A stretch of 18,570 nt of DNA from Leptolinea sp. GTDB taxonomy: Bacteria > Chloroflexota > Anaerolineae > Anaerolineales > Anaerolineaceae. The position numbers were made by a program, and so were the translations under genes. The notes under the pieces are model-generated. The model made no database searches and was not told the origin of the DNA. It saw nothing but the letters and a program-made list of their open reading frames with translations. The number at the start of each line of letters is the position of its first letter. Positions within the stretch are counted from its first letter, which is position 1. Below, one piece after another: positions 7,523 through 15,008 of this stretch. The stretch covers positions 1 through 18,570 of the forward strand of contig JALHEL010000012.1 in NCBI GenBank assembly GCA_022837205.1, written 5' to 3'.

Positions 7523-8494
7523 ATGAGCCAAGCAACAGTAGAAGTTCCAACCAAGCAAAAAGCGAAAATGTCACGTCAAAAGCGGCAAATTCTCAGTACC
7601 CTGGCAGCTTTGCTAATGTTGTTTCTTTTCTTTACATTAGCGAATCGAAATTTTATTTCCATGATGAATATCCTGAATATTCTGAAGCAAGCCACTCCGA
7701 TTATTATCATTGCCATCGGGCAGACTTTTGTTTTGATCACCGCCGGCATTGATTTGTCAATCGGTTCGGTGATTGCCTGTTCGGGTGTTGTTGCGGCAAT
7801 TTTCATGCGGGACGGAATGCCGGTCTGGATTTCGATGGTCGCCGGCTTACTTTTTGGTGTTTTGGTCGGTATAATAAACGGTTCGTTGATCGTCTATGGA
7901 AAACTCCCGGCATTTATTGCCACCATGGGTACGATGACGACTGTCCGGGGCTTGGCGTTATTTCTGACGCAGGGAATTCCGATCGGGAGCTTACCGAAAG
8001 AATTTACCCAAATCGGAACGCAACGGACGTTTAACGTCCCGAATCAGGTTTATATTATGGCGATTTTGGCGATTATTTTTGGTTTCGTTTTGTCGAAAAC
8101 CAAAATCGGACGCTATACCTATGCGATGGGTTCGAACTATGAAGCCACCCGCTTATCCGGTGTGAACGTCAATCTGACGTTGATTATCGTTTATACCATC
8201 AGCGGATTTTTGGCAGCTTGGGCCGGTATGATTATGACTGCCAACGTTATTTCCGCTGCTCCGACGGCGGGTGACGGCTATGAATTGGATGCGGTAGCGT
8301 CTTCCGTCATCGGCGGAGCCAGTACTCTCGGCGGGGAAGGGATTATTCCCGGGACGGTTTTGGGAGCTTTGGTGATCGCAACTTTACGGAACGGTTTAAA
8401 CCTGTCGGGTGCTTCTCCTTTTATTCAAAAGATGATTATCGGAATCGTGATTATCGCCGCTGTTTTTATAGACCGATTTAAGAGAGAAGATTAG
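7523..8494 (+). CDS. Sugar ABC transporter permease, RbsC type
   Basis: This 323-residue integral membrane protein has about 8-10 hydrophobic helices. The typical RbsC family stretch is present at about 60-95: AIGQTFVLITAGIDLSIGS, the region that holds the periplasmic-side signature. The C-terminal GGASTLGGEG and GTVLGALVI segments are also typical. Length matches the family. It presumably forms a homodimeric channel and contacts the RbsA-type ATPase encoded just upstream. The start has GAGGT 6 nt before the ATG, and the 12-nt gap to the ATPase gene shows a common transcript. The N-terminal 20 residues are basic and cytoplasmic. There is no sign of truncation or frameshift. The substrate is not determined. 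Confidence 0.95.
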   Translation: MSQATVEVPTKQKAKMSRQKRQILSTLAALLMLFLFFTLANRNFISMMNILNILKQATPIIIIAIGQTFVLITAGIDLSIGSVIACSGVVAAIFMRDGMPVWISMVAGLLFGVLVGIINGSLIVYGKLPAFIATMGTMTTVRGLALFLTQGIPIGSLPKEFTQIGTQRTFNVPNQVYIMAILAIIFGFVLSKTKIGRYTYAMGSNYEATRLSGVNVNLTLIIVYTISGFLAAWAGMIMTANVISAAPTAGDGYELDAVASSVIGGASTLGGEGIIPGTVLGALVIATLRNGLNLSGASPFIQKMIIGIVIIAAVFIDRFKRED

Positions 8495-8507
8495 AATAGT
8501 AGTAGAT

Positions 8508-8527
8508 AAACTGCATTTTGCAGTTTT
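8508..8527 (+). promoter_or_regulatory. Stem-loop between permease and binding-protein genes
   Basis: AAACTGCA (8508-8515) pairs with TGCAGTTT (8519-8526) across three T residues, followed by one more T and a C. It lies in the 57-bp gap before the binding-protein gene. Such stem-loops often adjust the level of the binding protein relative to the membrane components by blocking decay or causing partial termination. The stem is AT-rich, so it is probably not a full terminator. Confidence 0.45.
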
Positions 8528-8551
8528 CAAAAATATATTAGGAGGGAAAGA

Positions 8552-9502
8552 ATGAAAAAAGTTACATTAATTATTGTACTTGCGATGTTACTCTCTGTTT
8601 GCAGTGTTGCAATGGCTGCAGAGAAGAGCTATACCATCGCATTAATCACCATGGATTCCATGGATCAGCACTGGCTGAAAGTGAAGGCCGGTGCCGAAGC
8701 TGCGGTTGCCGATTTGGTAAAAGAAGGCCATGACGTTAAATTAGTGTTTGATGCTCCCGCAACCAAAGTGGACTCGGTGGTTCAGGCTAATATGGTAGAA
8801 AACCAAATCACCAACAAAGCCGATGCCATTCTGCTCGCTCCGATGGATGCAGAAGCATTGGTTCCGGCAATTGAAGAAGTATATGATGCCGGCATCCCGA
8901 TGATCTTGATTGATACCCTGGCGAATACCAAAAAATTCCATGTGATTTACCAAACGGATAACGGTGCCGCCGCTCGCTTAGCAGCGGATGAACTGGGCAA
9001 ATTGGTTGACGGAAAGGGCGAAATCGCCATCATCAACGCTCAGGCCGGATCCCAGACAACCATGACTCGAGAATCCGAATTCCGCAAGGAAATTGCCGAG
9101 AAATTCCCGGATATTAAGATCGTCGGTGTCCAATACTGCGACGGTGACAAGCAGAAGGCTTTGAACTATGCGGAAGATTTCATGATGAAGAATCCGAACC
9201 TGGCCGGTTTTTATGCTTGTAACGAAGGCTCCACTGTCGGTACCGGTAACGCGGTTGATCAGGCCGGAAAAGCCGGTGTCATTAAAGTGGTAGGCTTTGA
9301 CTTTTCCGATGAAGTAAAGGATCTGGTATCCCGTGGCGTGATCCAGGCGACAATGGTTCAAAATCCGTGGGTCATGGGTAACGAAGGTGTGAAAGCCGCT
9401 TGGAAACTCATCAACGGTGAGAAAGTCGCTGATGAAGAAGCGTTTGTTGTCGACACCGGTGTAACCGTTGTAACCAAAGATAATTTGGACGAAGTCAAAT
9501 AA
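8552..9502 (+). CDS. Periplasmic sugar-binding protein, RbsB type
   Basis: The 316-residue product belongs to the type I (ribose/galactose) substrate-binding proteins that deliver sugar to the ABC importer. A signal peptide is present, with MKK, a hydrophobic core and likely cleavage after AMA at residue 22. Cys17 lies in LSVC, which is a poor lipobox, so a soluble periplasmic protein is more likely than a lipoprotein. The mature part has the two-lobed pattern: an early ALITMDSMDQHWLKVKAGAE, ADAILLAPMDAEALVPAIEE, a GIPMILIDT strand, and VVGFDFSDEVKDLVSRGVIQATMVQNP near the C-terminus. An unusually strong ribosome-binding site, AGGAGG (8540-8545) 6 nt before the ATG, fits the high expression such proteins need. 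A terminator follows directly. The ligand cannot be read from sequence. Confidence 0.93.
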   Translation: MKKVTLIIVLAMLLSVCSVAMAAEKSYTIALITMDSMDQHWLKVKAGAEAAVADLVKEGHDVKLVFDAPATKVDSVVQANMVENQITNKADAILLAPMDAEALVPAIEEVYDAGIPMILIDTLANTKKFHVIYQTDNGAAARLAADELGKLVDGKGEIAIINAQAGSQTTMTRESEFRKEIAEKFPDIKIVGVQYCDGDKQKALNYAEDFMMKNPNLAGFYACNEGSTVGTGNAVDQAGKAGVIKVVGFDFSDEVKDLVSRGVIQATMVQNPWVMGNEGVKAAWKLINGEKVADEEAFVVDTGVTVVTKDNLDEVK

Positions 9503-9518
9503 TCTGTTTTTCGAACAT

Positions 9519-9553
9519 AAAGAGCCCGGCAATTTTGCCGGGTTCTTTGTTTT
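9519..9553 (+). terminator. Rho-independent terminator after the importer operon
   Basis: AAAGAGCCCGGC starting at 9519 pairs with GCCGGGTTCTTT ending at 9548, with one G-U pair and a short AATTTT loop, followed by GTTTT. It lies 16 nt after the binding-protein stop. The stem is long and GC-rich in the middle, making this the strongest terminator in the window. The enzyme genes that follow therefore probably have their own promoter. Confidence 0.9.
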
Positions 9554-9683
9554 AATGATATGCTTTTCCAATAATATCAGCGAATAAAAATTCTTTTTAT
9601 AGAGGAAGATTGAAAAGCTCAATGAAAAGAATCGATTTCGCTTCGATAGATAATTGATACTTTTGAAGAAAGAAAAAATTTAT

Positions 9684-9705
9684 GATATCGTTTTTGTTCG
9701 ATATC
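9684..9705 (+). promoter_or_regulatory. Inverted repeat at the promoter of the fusion-gene operon
   Basis: GATATCG (9684-9690) and CGATATC (9699-9705) form a perfect 7-bp inverted repeat with an 8-bp spacer, ending 16 bp before the ATG at 9722. It overlaps a -10-like TATGAT at 9681-9686; the best -35-like TTGATA at 9654-9659 is 21 bp away, which is too long to be convincing. The position suits a repressor operator or a hairpin in the leader. Confidence 0.4.
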
Positions 9706-9721
9706 CCACGGAGAAACATAT

Positions 9722-11371
9722 ATGCCTTATCCTGCAGTTGATCTAAAGAAAGTCCGTACAGTGCCCCTTCCGGCACGTCATAATCGAGTTGCGACCGATG
9801 ACTTCATTTTTCCGTCGACACCTGTTGCGGAATTTGATTCTCCCGATTTAAAAGAAGTCGCCGAAAGAATTTTGGCAGCCCGCCGGGCGGGTCGTCCCTT
9901 AATTTGGATGCAAGGTGCGCATGTGATCAAATCCGGTCTGGCACCGATTTTGATCGATCTTTTGGAAAAGGGGTATGTGCAACATGTTGCGAGCAACGGA
10001 GCAGCAACAATCCATGATTTTGAAATTGCGCTGTTGGGACATACAAGCGAAGATGTGGCGGATTCCATTAAGGACGGTACATTCGGGATGGCCGAAGAGA
10101 CGGGTTTGCTGATGAATACCGCGATTCAAAACGGTGCCAAACGAGGGATGGGAATCGGTGAGTCTTTGGGTGAGTTGATCGGAACCGATGATCGATTTGC
10201 CCAATATCGCGATGTCAGTGTCCTTTACCATACTTGGCGTTTGGGAATTCCCTATACCGTTCATGTGGCTGTCGGGACGGATATTATTCATCAACATCCG
10301 GCAGTGGATTTTGCGGCTATCGGATGGGGTTCGGGTCAGGATTTTAAAATTTTCTGCAAATCGGTTTGTGATTTGGAAGGCGGAGTATTTCTGAATGTCG
10401 GTTCGGCGGTAATCGGTCCGGAAGTTTTTCTGAAAGCCCTTTCCATAGCACGGAATCTGGGGAATCCGCTGAAAGTATTTACCACCGCAAATTTTGATCT
10501 GATCGATCTGGGCGATTATCGTGCTCCTCTGGGAGAAGATAAAGTTCAGTATTACTATCGTCCGCGCAAGAATGTGGTGAATCGACCGGTAATGTTGGGC
10601 GGAAAAGGATTCCATATTTGCGGAAATCATAAGGTCACTTTGCCGAACCTATATCAATTATTGACGGCAAATGGCGAGACCTTTCCCGTGGAATCAAAGA
10701 GAATTTCTCTGCCGATGACGGAAATGATTGATCCGTCTGTACGGTTGATTTTAGATGAAGCGATCAGGCTGCATCCTCAAATTGAAAATGTCAAAGAACC
10801 GATTGCTCAAGCCTATCAGTTGATCCGACGGTCGTATTCCTGCGGAGGAACCCTGTTTGTTGCCGGAAACGGCGGCAGTATGGCGGATGCGCTGCATATC
10901 AGCGGAGAACTTTCCAAAGCCTTTGTTGTAAAAAGGCACATGCCGGCGGCTCTTGCAGCTCGGTTGAAAAAGTCCGAAGAGGGTTCCGTTTTAGCGGAAA
11001 ATCTTGAAGAAGCGCAACGGGTGATGGTCTTAGGCTTGAATCCGGTTTTACGGTCTGCGATCGAAAATGATTTTCAGCATCCGAATCTTGCCGTAGCTCA
11101 GGAACTTTACGCGAATGCCAAGCCGGGAGACGTAATGATCTCAATCAGCACCAGCGGAAACGCCGAAAATTTGCATTATGCGGCATTATTGGCAAAGGAA
11201 CTGGGAGTTTATGTGATTTGTATGACCGGATCGGATGGCGGAAAGATGCGAAAAGATGCCGATATTCTAATTGCTGTGAATCAATCACAGACGGATGAAA
11301 TTCAGAACCTGCATATTCTGATCTATCATACCTTATGCAAAATGTTGGAACGGCATTTCGGGCAGGAATAA
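9722..11371 (+). CDS. Fusion: deoxyhypusine-synthase-like domain plus GmhA-like SIS isomerase domain
   Basis: The 549-residue product has two parts. Residues about 40-315 resemble the deoxyhypusine synthase fold: GAHVIKSGLAPILIDLLEKG at 65-84, then ASNGAATIHDFEIAL, a DIIHQHP motif at 187-193, and a final NHKVTLPNLYQLL. Deoxyhypusine synthase is NAD-dependent, but the eukaryotic lysine motif around WGK is not seen, so hypusine formation is very unlikely here. Residues about 340-549 form a complete SIS domain of the phosphoheptose isomerase type: GNGGS at 382-386, His392, Glu396, STSGN at 476-480, Gln528 and His536. These match the catalytic and zinc positions I recall for E. coli GmhA. GGAG about 9 nt before the ATG supports the start. 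The fusion suggests that both domains act on the same sugar phosphate; this is inference. A paralogue of the first part is encoded at 14016-14996. Confidence 0.85.
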   Translation: MPYPAVDLKKVRTVPLPARHNRVATDDFIFPSTPVAEFDSPDLKEVAERILAARRAGRPLIWMQGAHVIKSGLAPILIDLLEKGYVQHVASNGAATIHDFEIALLGHTSEDVADSIKDGTFGMAEETGLLMNTAIQNGAKRGMGIGESLGELIGTDDRFAQYRDVSVLYHTWRLGIPYTVHVAVGTDIIHQHPAVDFAAIGWGSGQDFKIFCKSVCDLEGGVFLNVGSAVIGPEVFLKALSIARNLGNPLKVFTTANFDLIDLGDYRAPLGEDKVQYYYRPRKNVVNRPVMLGGKGFHICGNHKVTLPNLYQLLTANGETFPVESKRISLPMTEMIDPSVRLILDEAIRLHPQIENVKEPIAQAYQLIRRSYSCGGTLFVAGNGGSMADALHISGELSKAFVVKRHMPAALAARLKKSEEGSVLAENLEEAQRVMVLGLNPVLRSAIENDFQHPNLAVAQELYANAKPGDVMISISTSGNAENLHYAALLAKELGVYVICMTGSDGGKMRKDADILIAVNQSQTDEIQNLHILIYHTLCKMLERHFGQE

Positions 11372-11436
11372 ATCCGTTCCCGAAAACCGGAAAGCCGAAT
11401 GAAATTTTAATGTCAATAAGAGGATGAGAAATAATT

Positions 11437-12030
11437 ATGAACAGCACAAAACAAGAATGGGTCAATGAATATATTGGCCTTTTGAATCAGGCGATTGATA
11501 AAATGCCGGTCGATCAAATCGTACGAGCCGCCGAAATGATTCATTCGGCTCGATTGGAACAGAAGATGATTTTTACGATGGGAAACGGCGGCAGTTCGGC
11601 AACCGCCAGCCATATGGCGTGCGATTTTTCGAAAAACACTCGTGTTCCATACCTTCCGGCGATTCGCACAATGTGTCTCAGCGATAGCACTCCGACTTTA
11701 ACGGCTTTTGCAAATGATGAAGGTTATGAAAAAGTATTTTCAGAACCGTTGAAAGCTCTGGCCGAGCCGGGCGATATTTTGATTGCCATCAGCGGAAGCG
11801 GTAACTCTGCCAATATCCTTCGCGGTTTGGAAACCGCAAGAGAAATCGGCTTAAAAACAATCGGTTTATCCGGATTCAAGGGAGGACAAATGATCTCCAT
11901 GGTGGATTTACCGATCAACATTGATACGGATAGCATTGAGCGGGTCGAAGACTTACATATGGTATGTGATCATTTACTGACCATGGTCCTGCGTGAAATA
12001 GCGATGCACGAACCGGAAGGAAAGCGATGA
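11437..12030 (+). CDS. GmhA-like SIS-domain isomerase with altered active-site positions
   Basis: The 197-residue product is a single SIS domain of the sedoheptulose-7-phosphate isomerase family and has the usual length (GmhA about 192). GNGGS is at 49-53, SDSTPTLTAFANDEGYEKVF at 82-101 matches the family's conserved middle, and SGSGNSAN lies at 119-126. Compared with E. coli GmhA from memory, the zinc histidine (His59) and catalytic histidine (His179) are kept. The catalytic glutamate position is Asp63 and the glutamine position is Glu171. It may therefore act on a different sugar phosphate or use a changed mechanism. AGAGGATGAG sits about 8 nt before the ATG. It starts 65 nt after the fusion gene and overlaps the ROK gene by 4 bp (ATGA), so all three are co-transcribed. 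Confidence 0.9.
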   Translation: MNSTKQEWVNEYIGLLNQAIDKMPVDQIVRAAEMIHSARLEQKMIFTMGNGGSSATASHMACDFSKNTRVPYLPAIRTMCLSDSTPTLTAFANDEGYEKVFSEPLKALAEPGDILIAISGSGNSANILRGLETAREIGLKTIGLSGFKGGQMISMVDLPINIDTDSIERVEDLHMVCDHLLTMVLREIAMHEPEGKR

Positions 12031-13007
12031 CAAAACCCGAATATGCTCTGGCGCTCGACTTTGGCGGGACCAAACTGGCAACCGCGGTAGTCTCTGTTCC
12101 CGACGGCAGGCTGTTTGGTTACCAAAAGGCGAGGACGCCCGCGGATGCGGGTGCACAAGCCAGTTTAGAGCTGATTCTGAATACGGCGGGTAAGAGTCTA
12201 AAAGAATCCGGTATTCCGCAGGAAAAAATTACCCGAGGAGGAATCAGTTTCGGCGGACCGGTAAATCCCGACGGCAAGCATGTAATCCGGTCTATGCACA
12301 TTAAAGGCTGGGAGAATTACCCGCTGGCGGAAGTTGCCGCCGACCGGTTCGGGTTCCCTTTTCGAATGGGAAATGACGGGAATGTGGCTGCATTGGGCGA
12401 ATGGTTCTATGGCAGCCAAGGAAAACCCCATTATTTCATGTATATTCAGATCAGCACCGGAATCGGGGGTGGCTTCATCTTGAACGGAGAAATCCTTCAA
12501 GGACAGGGAATGGCCGGAGAAGTCGGTCACCAGAAAGTGCAGTATGTGGGTGAAGCCGCGTTCCCCTGTGCCTGCGGCAGCAAAGGATGTATCGAAGCTG
12601 TTGCATCCGGCTGGGCTTTGGCACGGGATGCCAAAGCGCTGATCGAAAGTCCGGAAGCATGCTCTGTGTTTCGTGAACAAGTCTCGAAGATGGGCGAAAT
12701 ATCGGCAAAGCCGTTGATCGAAGCGGCCAGAAGAGGAGACTCTTCCGCATCCGAAATCGTCGATTATGCCTTCAGATGTTTTGCCTTATCGCTTTCGAAT
12801 GCCATTGTTTTATTCGATTTGGAAGAGATTGTCATCGGCGGCGGAGTGGCGGTGAATAGCTGGGATTTACTGGAACCAATTTTGACTCACTCTATACCCG
12901 AATTTCTCCCCACCGAAATGCGGGGGAAGACCAAAATTCGAATGTCTCACCTCAAAGGGACCGAAACTTTGTTGGGAGCTGCAAAATTATCCGAACTTGC
13001 CGGCTGA
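12027..13007 (+). CDS. ROK-family sugar kinase
   Basis: The 326-residue product is a ROK (repressor, ORF, kinase) protein of the kinase kind, without a DNA-binding domain. It probably phosphorylates a hexose-like or larger sugar with ATP in the cytoplasm. The N-terminal phosphate loop is DFGGTK at 11-16. The catalytic aspartate is Asp117 in GNDGNVAALGE. The zinc site is GEVGH with His168, then CACGSKGC with Cys181, Cys183 and Cys188, followed by Glu190. The last third contains EEIVIGGGVAVN, as usual. Its start overlaps the SIS gene stop (ATGA), so translation is coupled. Its stop lies only 7 nt from the stop of the convergent PfkB gene. Glucokinase, fructokinase and N-acetyl-sugar kinases share these motifs, so the substrate is open. 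Confidence 0.92.
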   Translation: MTKPEYALALDFGGTKLATAVVSVPDGRLFGYQKARTPADAGAQASLELILNTAGKSLKESGIPQEKITRGGISFGGPVNPDGKHVIRSMHIKGWENYPLAEVAADRFGFPFRMGNDGNVAALGEWFYGSQGKPHYFMYIQISTGIGGGFILNGEILQGQGMAGEVGHQKVQYVGEAAFPCACGSKGCIEAVASGWALARDAKALIESPEACSVFREQVSKMGEISAKPLIEAARRGDSSASEIVDYAFRCFALSLSNAIVLFDLEEIVIGGGVAVNSWDLLEPILTHSIPEFLPTEMRGKTKIRMSHLKGTETLLGAAKLSELAG

Positions 13008-13014
13008 AAAAGAC

Positions 13015-14019
13015 TTATTCGCCGAAGAATTCAAATGCGCGCCGAACAATCCCTTCTCGACTGGCTGTACCGGTAGTGCCGATCTGCAGGATTGTTATGG
13101 ATGCCGTCAGATTACCGATAATTGCCGCTTCTTCAAAGCTTGCTCCGGCACATAACGCACTCAGAATTCCGGCGGCGGCGCTGTCCCCGGCACCGCATAT
13201 ATCGATAGGTCCCTCAACTCTGACCGCCGGAACGGTCACACCTTTTCCGTTTGAATAGGCAAAAATACCCTTTTCTCCCATCGTAATAAAAGCGCTGCGA
13301 GCGCCGCCGGCGACCATTTTTTTGGCAGCCCGCTCAACGTCGGATTCGCCGGTAACATTCAACGCTTCGGATAGATTGCATTTTACCGTTACGTTTTTAA
13401 AAGCCGCGCTTCGCAGGCGCGAATCTGCCAGAACAGGTTTATCGGGATATTTTAATGCCAGAGCTGCGATTTGATTTCTGACCCGATCCGTTAAGACGCC
13501 GCAATTTTCTTCCTGAACCTGATCGACAAGCACGATTCCATCGGCAAGTTGAAAAGAATTTTCAAGATTCTCAATGATTGTGTCTTCGATTTCAATCGGA
13601 AGATGAGAACGATTTTTTATATCGATCCGTTCCAGTTCATGGAGGGGTTCATTTTTCCCCTGAACCATCGGCTTGGTATATGTGGGGGTCATAATCAGCG
13701 GGGATTCGATCAGAGCGCGGGTATCTATGTTCCGTTTCAGTAATTCGGTTTTTAAATCAAAACCGCGGCCGTCCTTACCGATTGCACTGAGAGCATTGAC
13801 GGAAACATCCAACGCGACAAGATTATTTGCCACGGTTCCGGCAGCCCCCGGACTGTTGCGAATCTCTGTGACCTGATGGCATTCCAAACCGGTTTCCAAG
13901 GATATTTCCGCCAGATCGCGGTTAATCATCAAATATTGATCCAGAAAATAATCTCCCGCAACCAGAATGTGCAAATCGGGATAAATTTTTAATATTTCGG
14001 CAATCCGTTTCGAATTCAT
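13015..14019 (-). CDS. PfkB-family carbohydrate kinase, HldE/RfaE domain I-like
   Basis: The 334-residue product is a ribokinase/PfkB fold kinase. The N-terminal AGDYFLDQYL at 21-30 and the SPGAAGTVANNL at 56-67 resemble the heptose-7-phosphate kinase domain of HldE (GDxxLDxY and GGAANVA). The magnesium motif is NLSE at 215-218, and the anion hole with the catalytic base is GAGD at 276-279 (Asp279). There is no C-terminal nucleotidyltransferase domain, so it is only the kinase half. A sugar phosphate is a likely substrate, possibly giving a bisphosphate, but this is inference. AGGACGG about 6 nt before the ATG supports the start. The gene overlaps the upstream deoxyhypusine-synthase-like gene by 4 bp (ATGA), so it belongs to the same operon. 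Confidence 0.88.
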   Translation of the reverse strand: MNSKRIAEILKIYPDLHILVAGDYFLDQYLMINRDLAEISLETGLECHQVTEIRNSPGAAGTVANNLVALDVSVNALSAIGKDGRGFDLKTELLKRNIDTRALIESPLIMTPTYTKPMVQGKNEPLHELERIDIKNRSHLPIEIEDTIIENLENSFQLADGIVLVDQVQEENCGVLTDRVRNQIAALALKYPDKPVLADSRLRSAAFKNVTVKCNLSEALNVTGESDVERAAKKMVAGGARSAFITMGEKGIFAYSNGKGVTVPAVRVEGPIDICGAGDSAAAGILSALCAGASFEEAAIIGNLTASITILQIGTTGTASREGIVRRAFEFFGE

Positions 14020-14996
14020 TCGCGGCCGTCCTGAAAGTGATCGATGATTGAATGATAGAGGTTCGGGAAAGTCACGGCGTGATCTCCCCGTACATAGTAG
14101 CTTACGCCACCATCCGCAACGGTTCTCACTAAAATAGTTTTATAGGGACGGAAGTAATAAGCAGCTTGGTCTTTTGAAATCTCCCGGTGCCAGTCGGTGC
14201 CTAAATCCTGTAAATCAAAAACAGCGGTGGTAAAGTGGCAGATTTGTCGTCCTTCTTGAAAGGCGACATTCCGAGCCATTGCCAAGGCTTTTAGATAGAC
14301 CTCAGGTCCCATGATGGCGGTACCGTAACTGAGATATACGCCCTGTTCGAGATGATCGATGGTATTGGTAAAGACCAGAAAGTCCTGATAGGAAGCTTTT
14401 CCTAATTTTGCCCCGTCACAATTGGGATGTTCATGAATAATATCCGAACCGATGCTGACATGGACGGTCACCGGAACTCCGAGTTCCCAGGCGCGGGCCA
14501 GCAAACTGGTTTTTCGATAGGGATAGTCGTTTTCAACGATTGCTTTTCCGACCGCTTCGCCGATGCCCAATCCGGCATCCGAACCGTGATTGATAATGTC
14601 ATTCAGTTCGCCGGTTTCCTGCCACAGGCCAAATTGTCCTTCATGAATATACCGGGCGACACTTTCGGTTGTCGCTCCGATTCGAGCCAATTCATAATCA
14701 TGAATACAACCGGCTCCGTTCAATCCGATATGATTGATCAGCCCTTTTTCCATCAGATCAATGATCATCGGCGCCATCCCCTTCCGGAGTAAATGTGCGC
14801 CCATCATCAGAATAACCGGAGCGTTGTTTTCATGCGCTTTGATCATTGCCTGTGCAATTTTCGGAATCGCAGGATCCGAAAACGGAGGGACAGGTGCGTC
14901 TAAGGGAATTAACATTTGCGGCAAATGAAGATCATGAATTCGCTCGGAGATCGGTTTAATGTTTAATTTGGAACGATCAAAAGTTTTATAAGCCAT
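14016..14996 (-). CDS. Deoxyhypusine-synthase-like protein, stand-alone
   Basis: The 326-residue product is a paralogue of the first half of the fusion protein at 9722-11371. Shared blocks include GAHLLRKGMAPMIIDLMEKG at 66-85, GLNGAGCIHDYEL, TVHVSIGSDIIHEHP at 177-191, TAIMGPEVYLKALAMARN, FTTAVFDLQDLG, YFRPYK at 281-286 and VTFPNLYHS near the end. It ends where the SIS domain of the fusion would begin, so it is a natural single-domain form, not a truncation. The histidines of DIIHEHP are kept in both copies and could bind metal or substrate. The fold relation to NAD-dependent deoxyhypusine synthase is by eye and the reaction is unknown. GGAAGGG lies about 5 nt before the ATG. It sits between the HAD and PfkB genes in one operon. 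Confidence 0.85.
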   Translation of the reverse strand: MAYKTFDRSKLNIKPISERIHDLHLPQMLIPLDAPVPPFSDPAIPKIAQAMIKAHENNAPVILMMGAHLLRKGMAPMIIDLMEKGLINHIGLNGAGCIHDYELARIGATTESVARYIHEGQFGLWQETGELNDIINHGSDAGLGIGEAVGKAIVENDYPYRKTSLLARAWELGVPVTVHVSIGSDIIHEHPNCDGAKLGKASYQDFLVFTNTIDHLEQGVYLSYGTAIMGPEVYLKALAMARNVAFQEGRQICHFTTAVFDLQDLGTDWHREISKDQAAYYFRPYKTILVRTVADGGVSYYVRGDHAVTFPNLYHSIIDHFQDGRE

Positions 14997-15008
14997 AAGA
15001 ACCCTTCC

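Noticed and set aside
8597..8605. Lipoprotein signal around Cys17 of the sugar-binding protein
   Set aside because: The residues before the cysteine are L-S-V, and valine at -1 is not typical; AMA further on is a good ordinary cleavage site. Loose lipoboxes of some phyla cannot be fully excluded.
8978..9622. Open frame of 214 codons on the minus strand over the binding-protein gene and its terminator
   Set aside because: It is antisense to a clear RbsB-type gene and crosses the terminator hairpin; its composition is that of a mirror frame.
9899..10630. Open frame of 243 codons on the minus strand inside the fusion gene
   Set aside because: It lies fully antisense to a strongly supported gene, has no ribosome-binding site and no family resemblance.
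9722..10680. True deoxyhypusine synthase acting on a translation factor
   Set aside because: The fusion to a sugar isomerase, the sugar-gene context and the missing WGK lysine motif argue against hypusine formation.
11437..14019. Complete ADP- or GDP-heptose biosynthesis pathway
   Set aside because: No nucleotidyltransferase domain or GmhB-type phosphatase is present in the window, so only isomerase and kinase steps look heptose-like.
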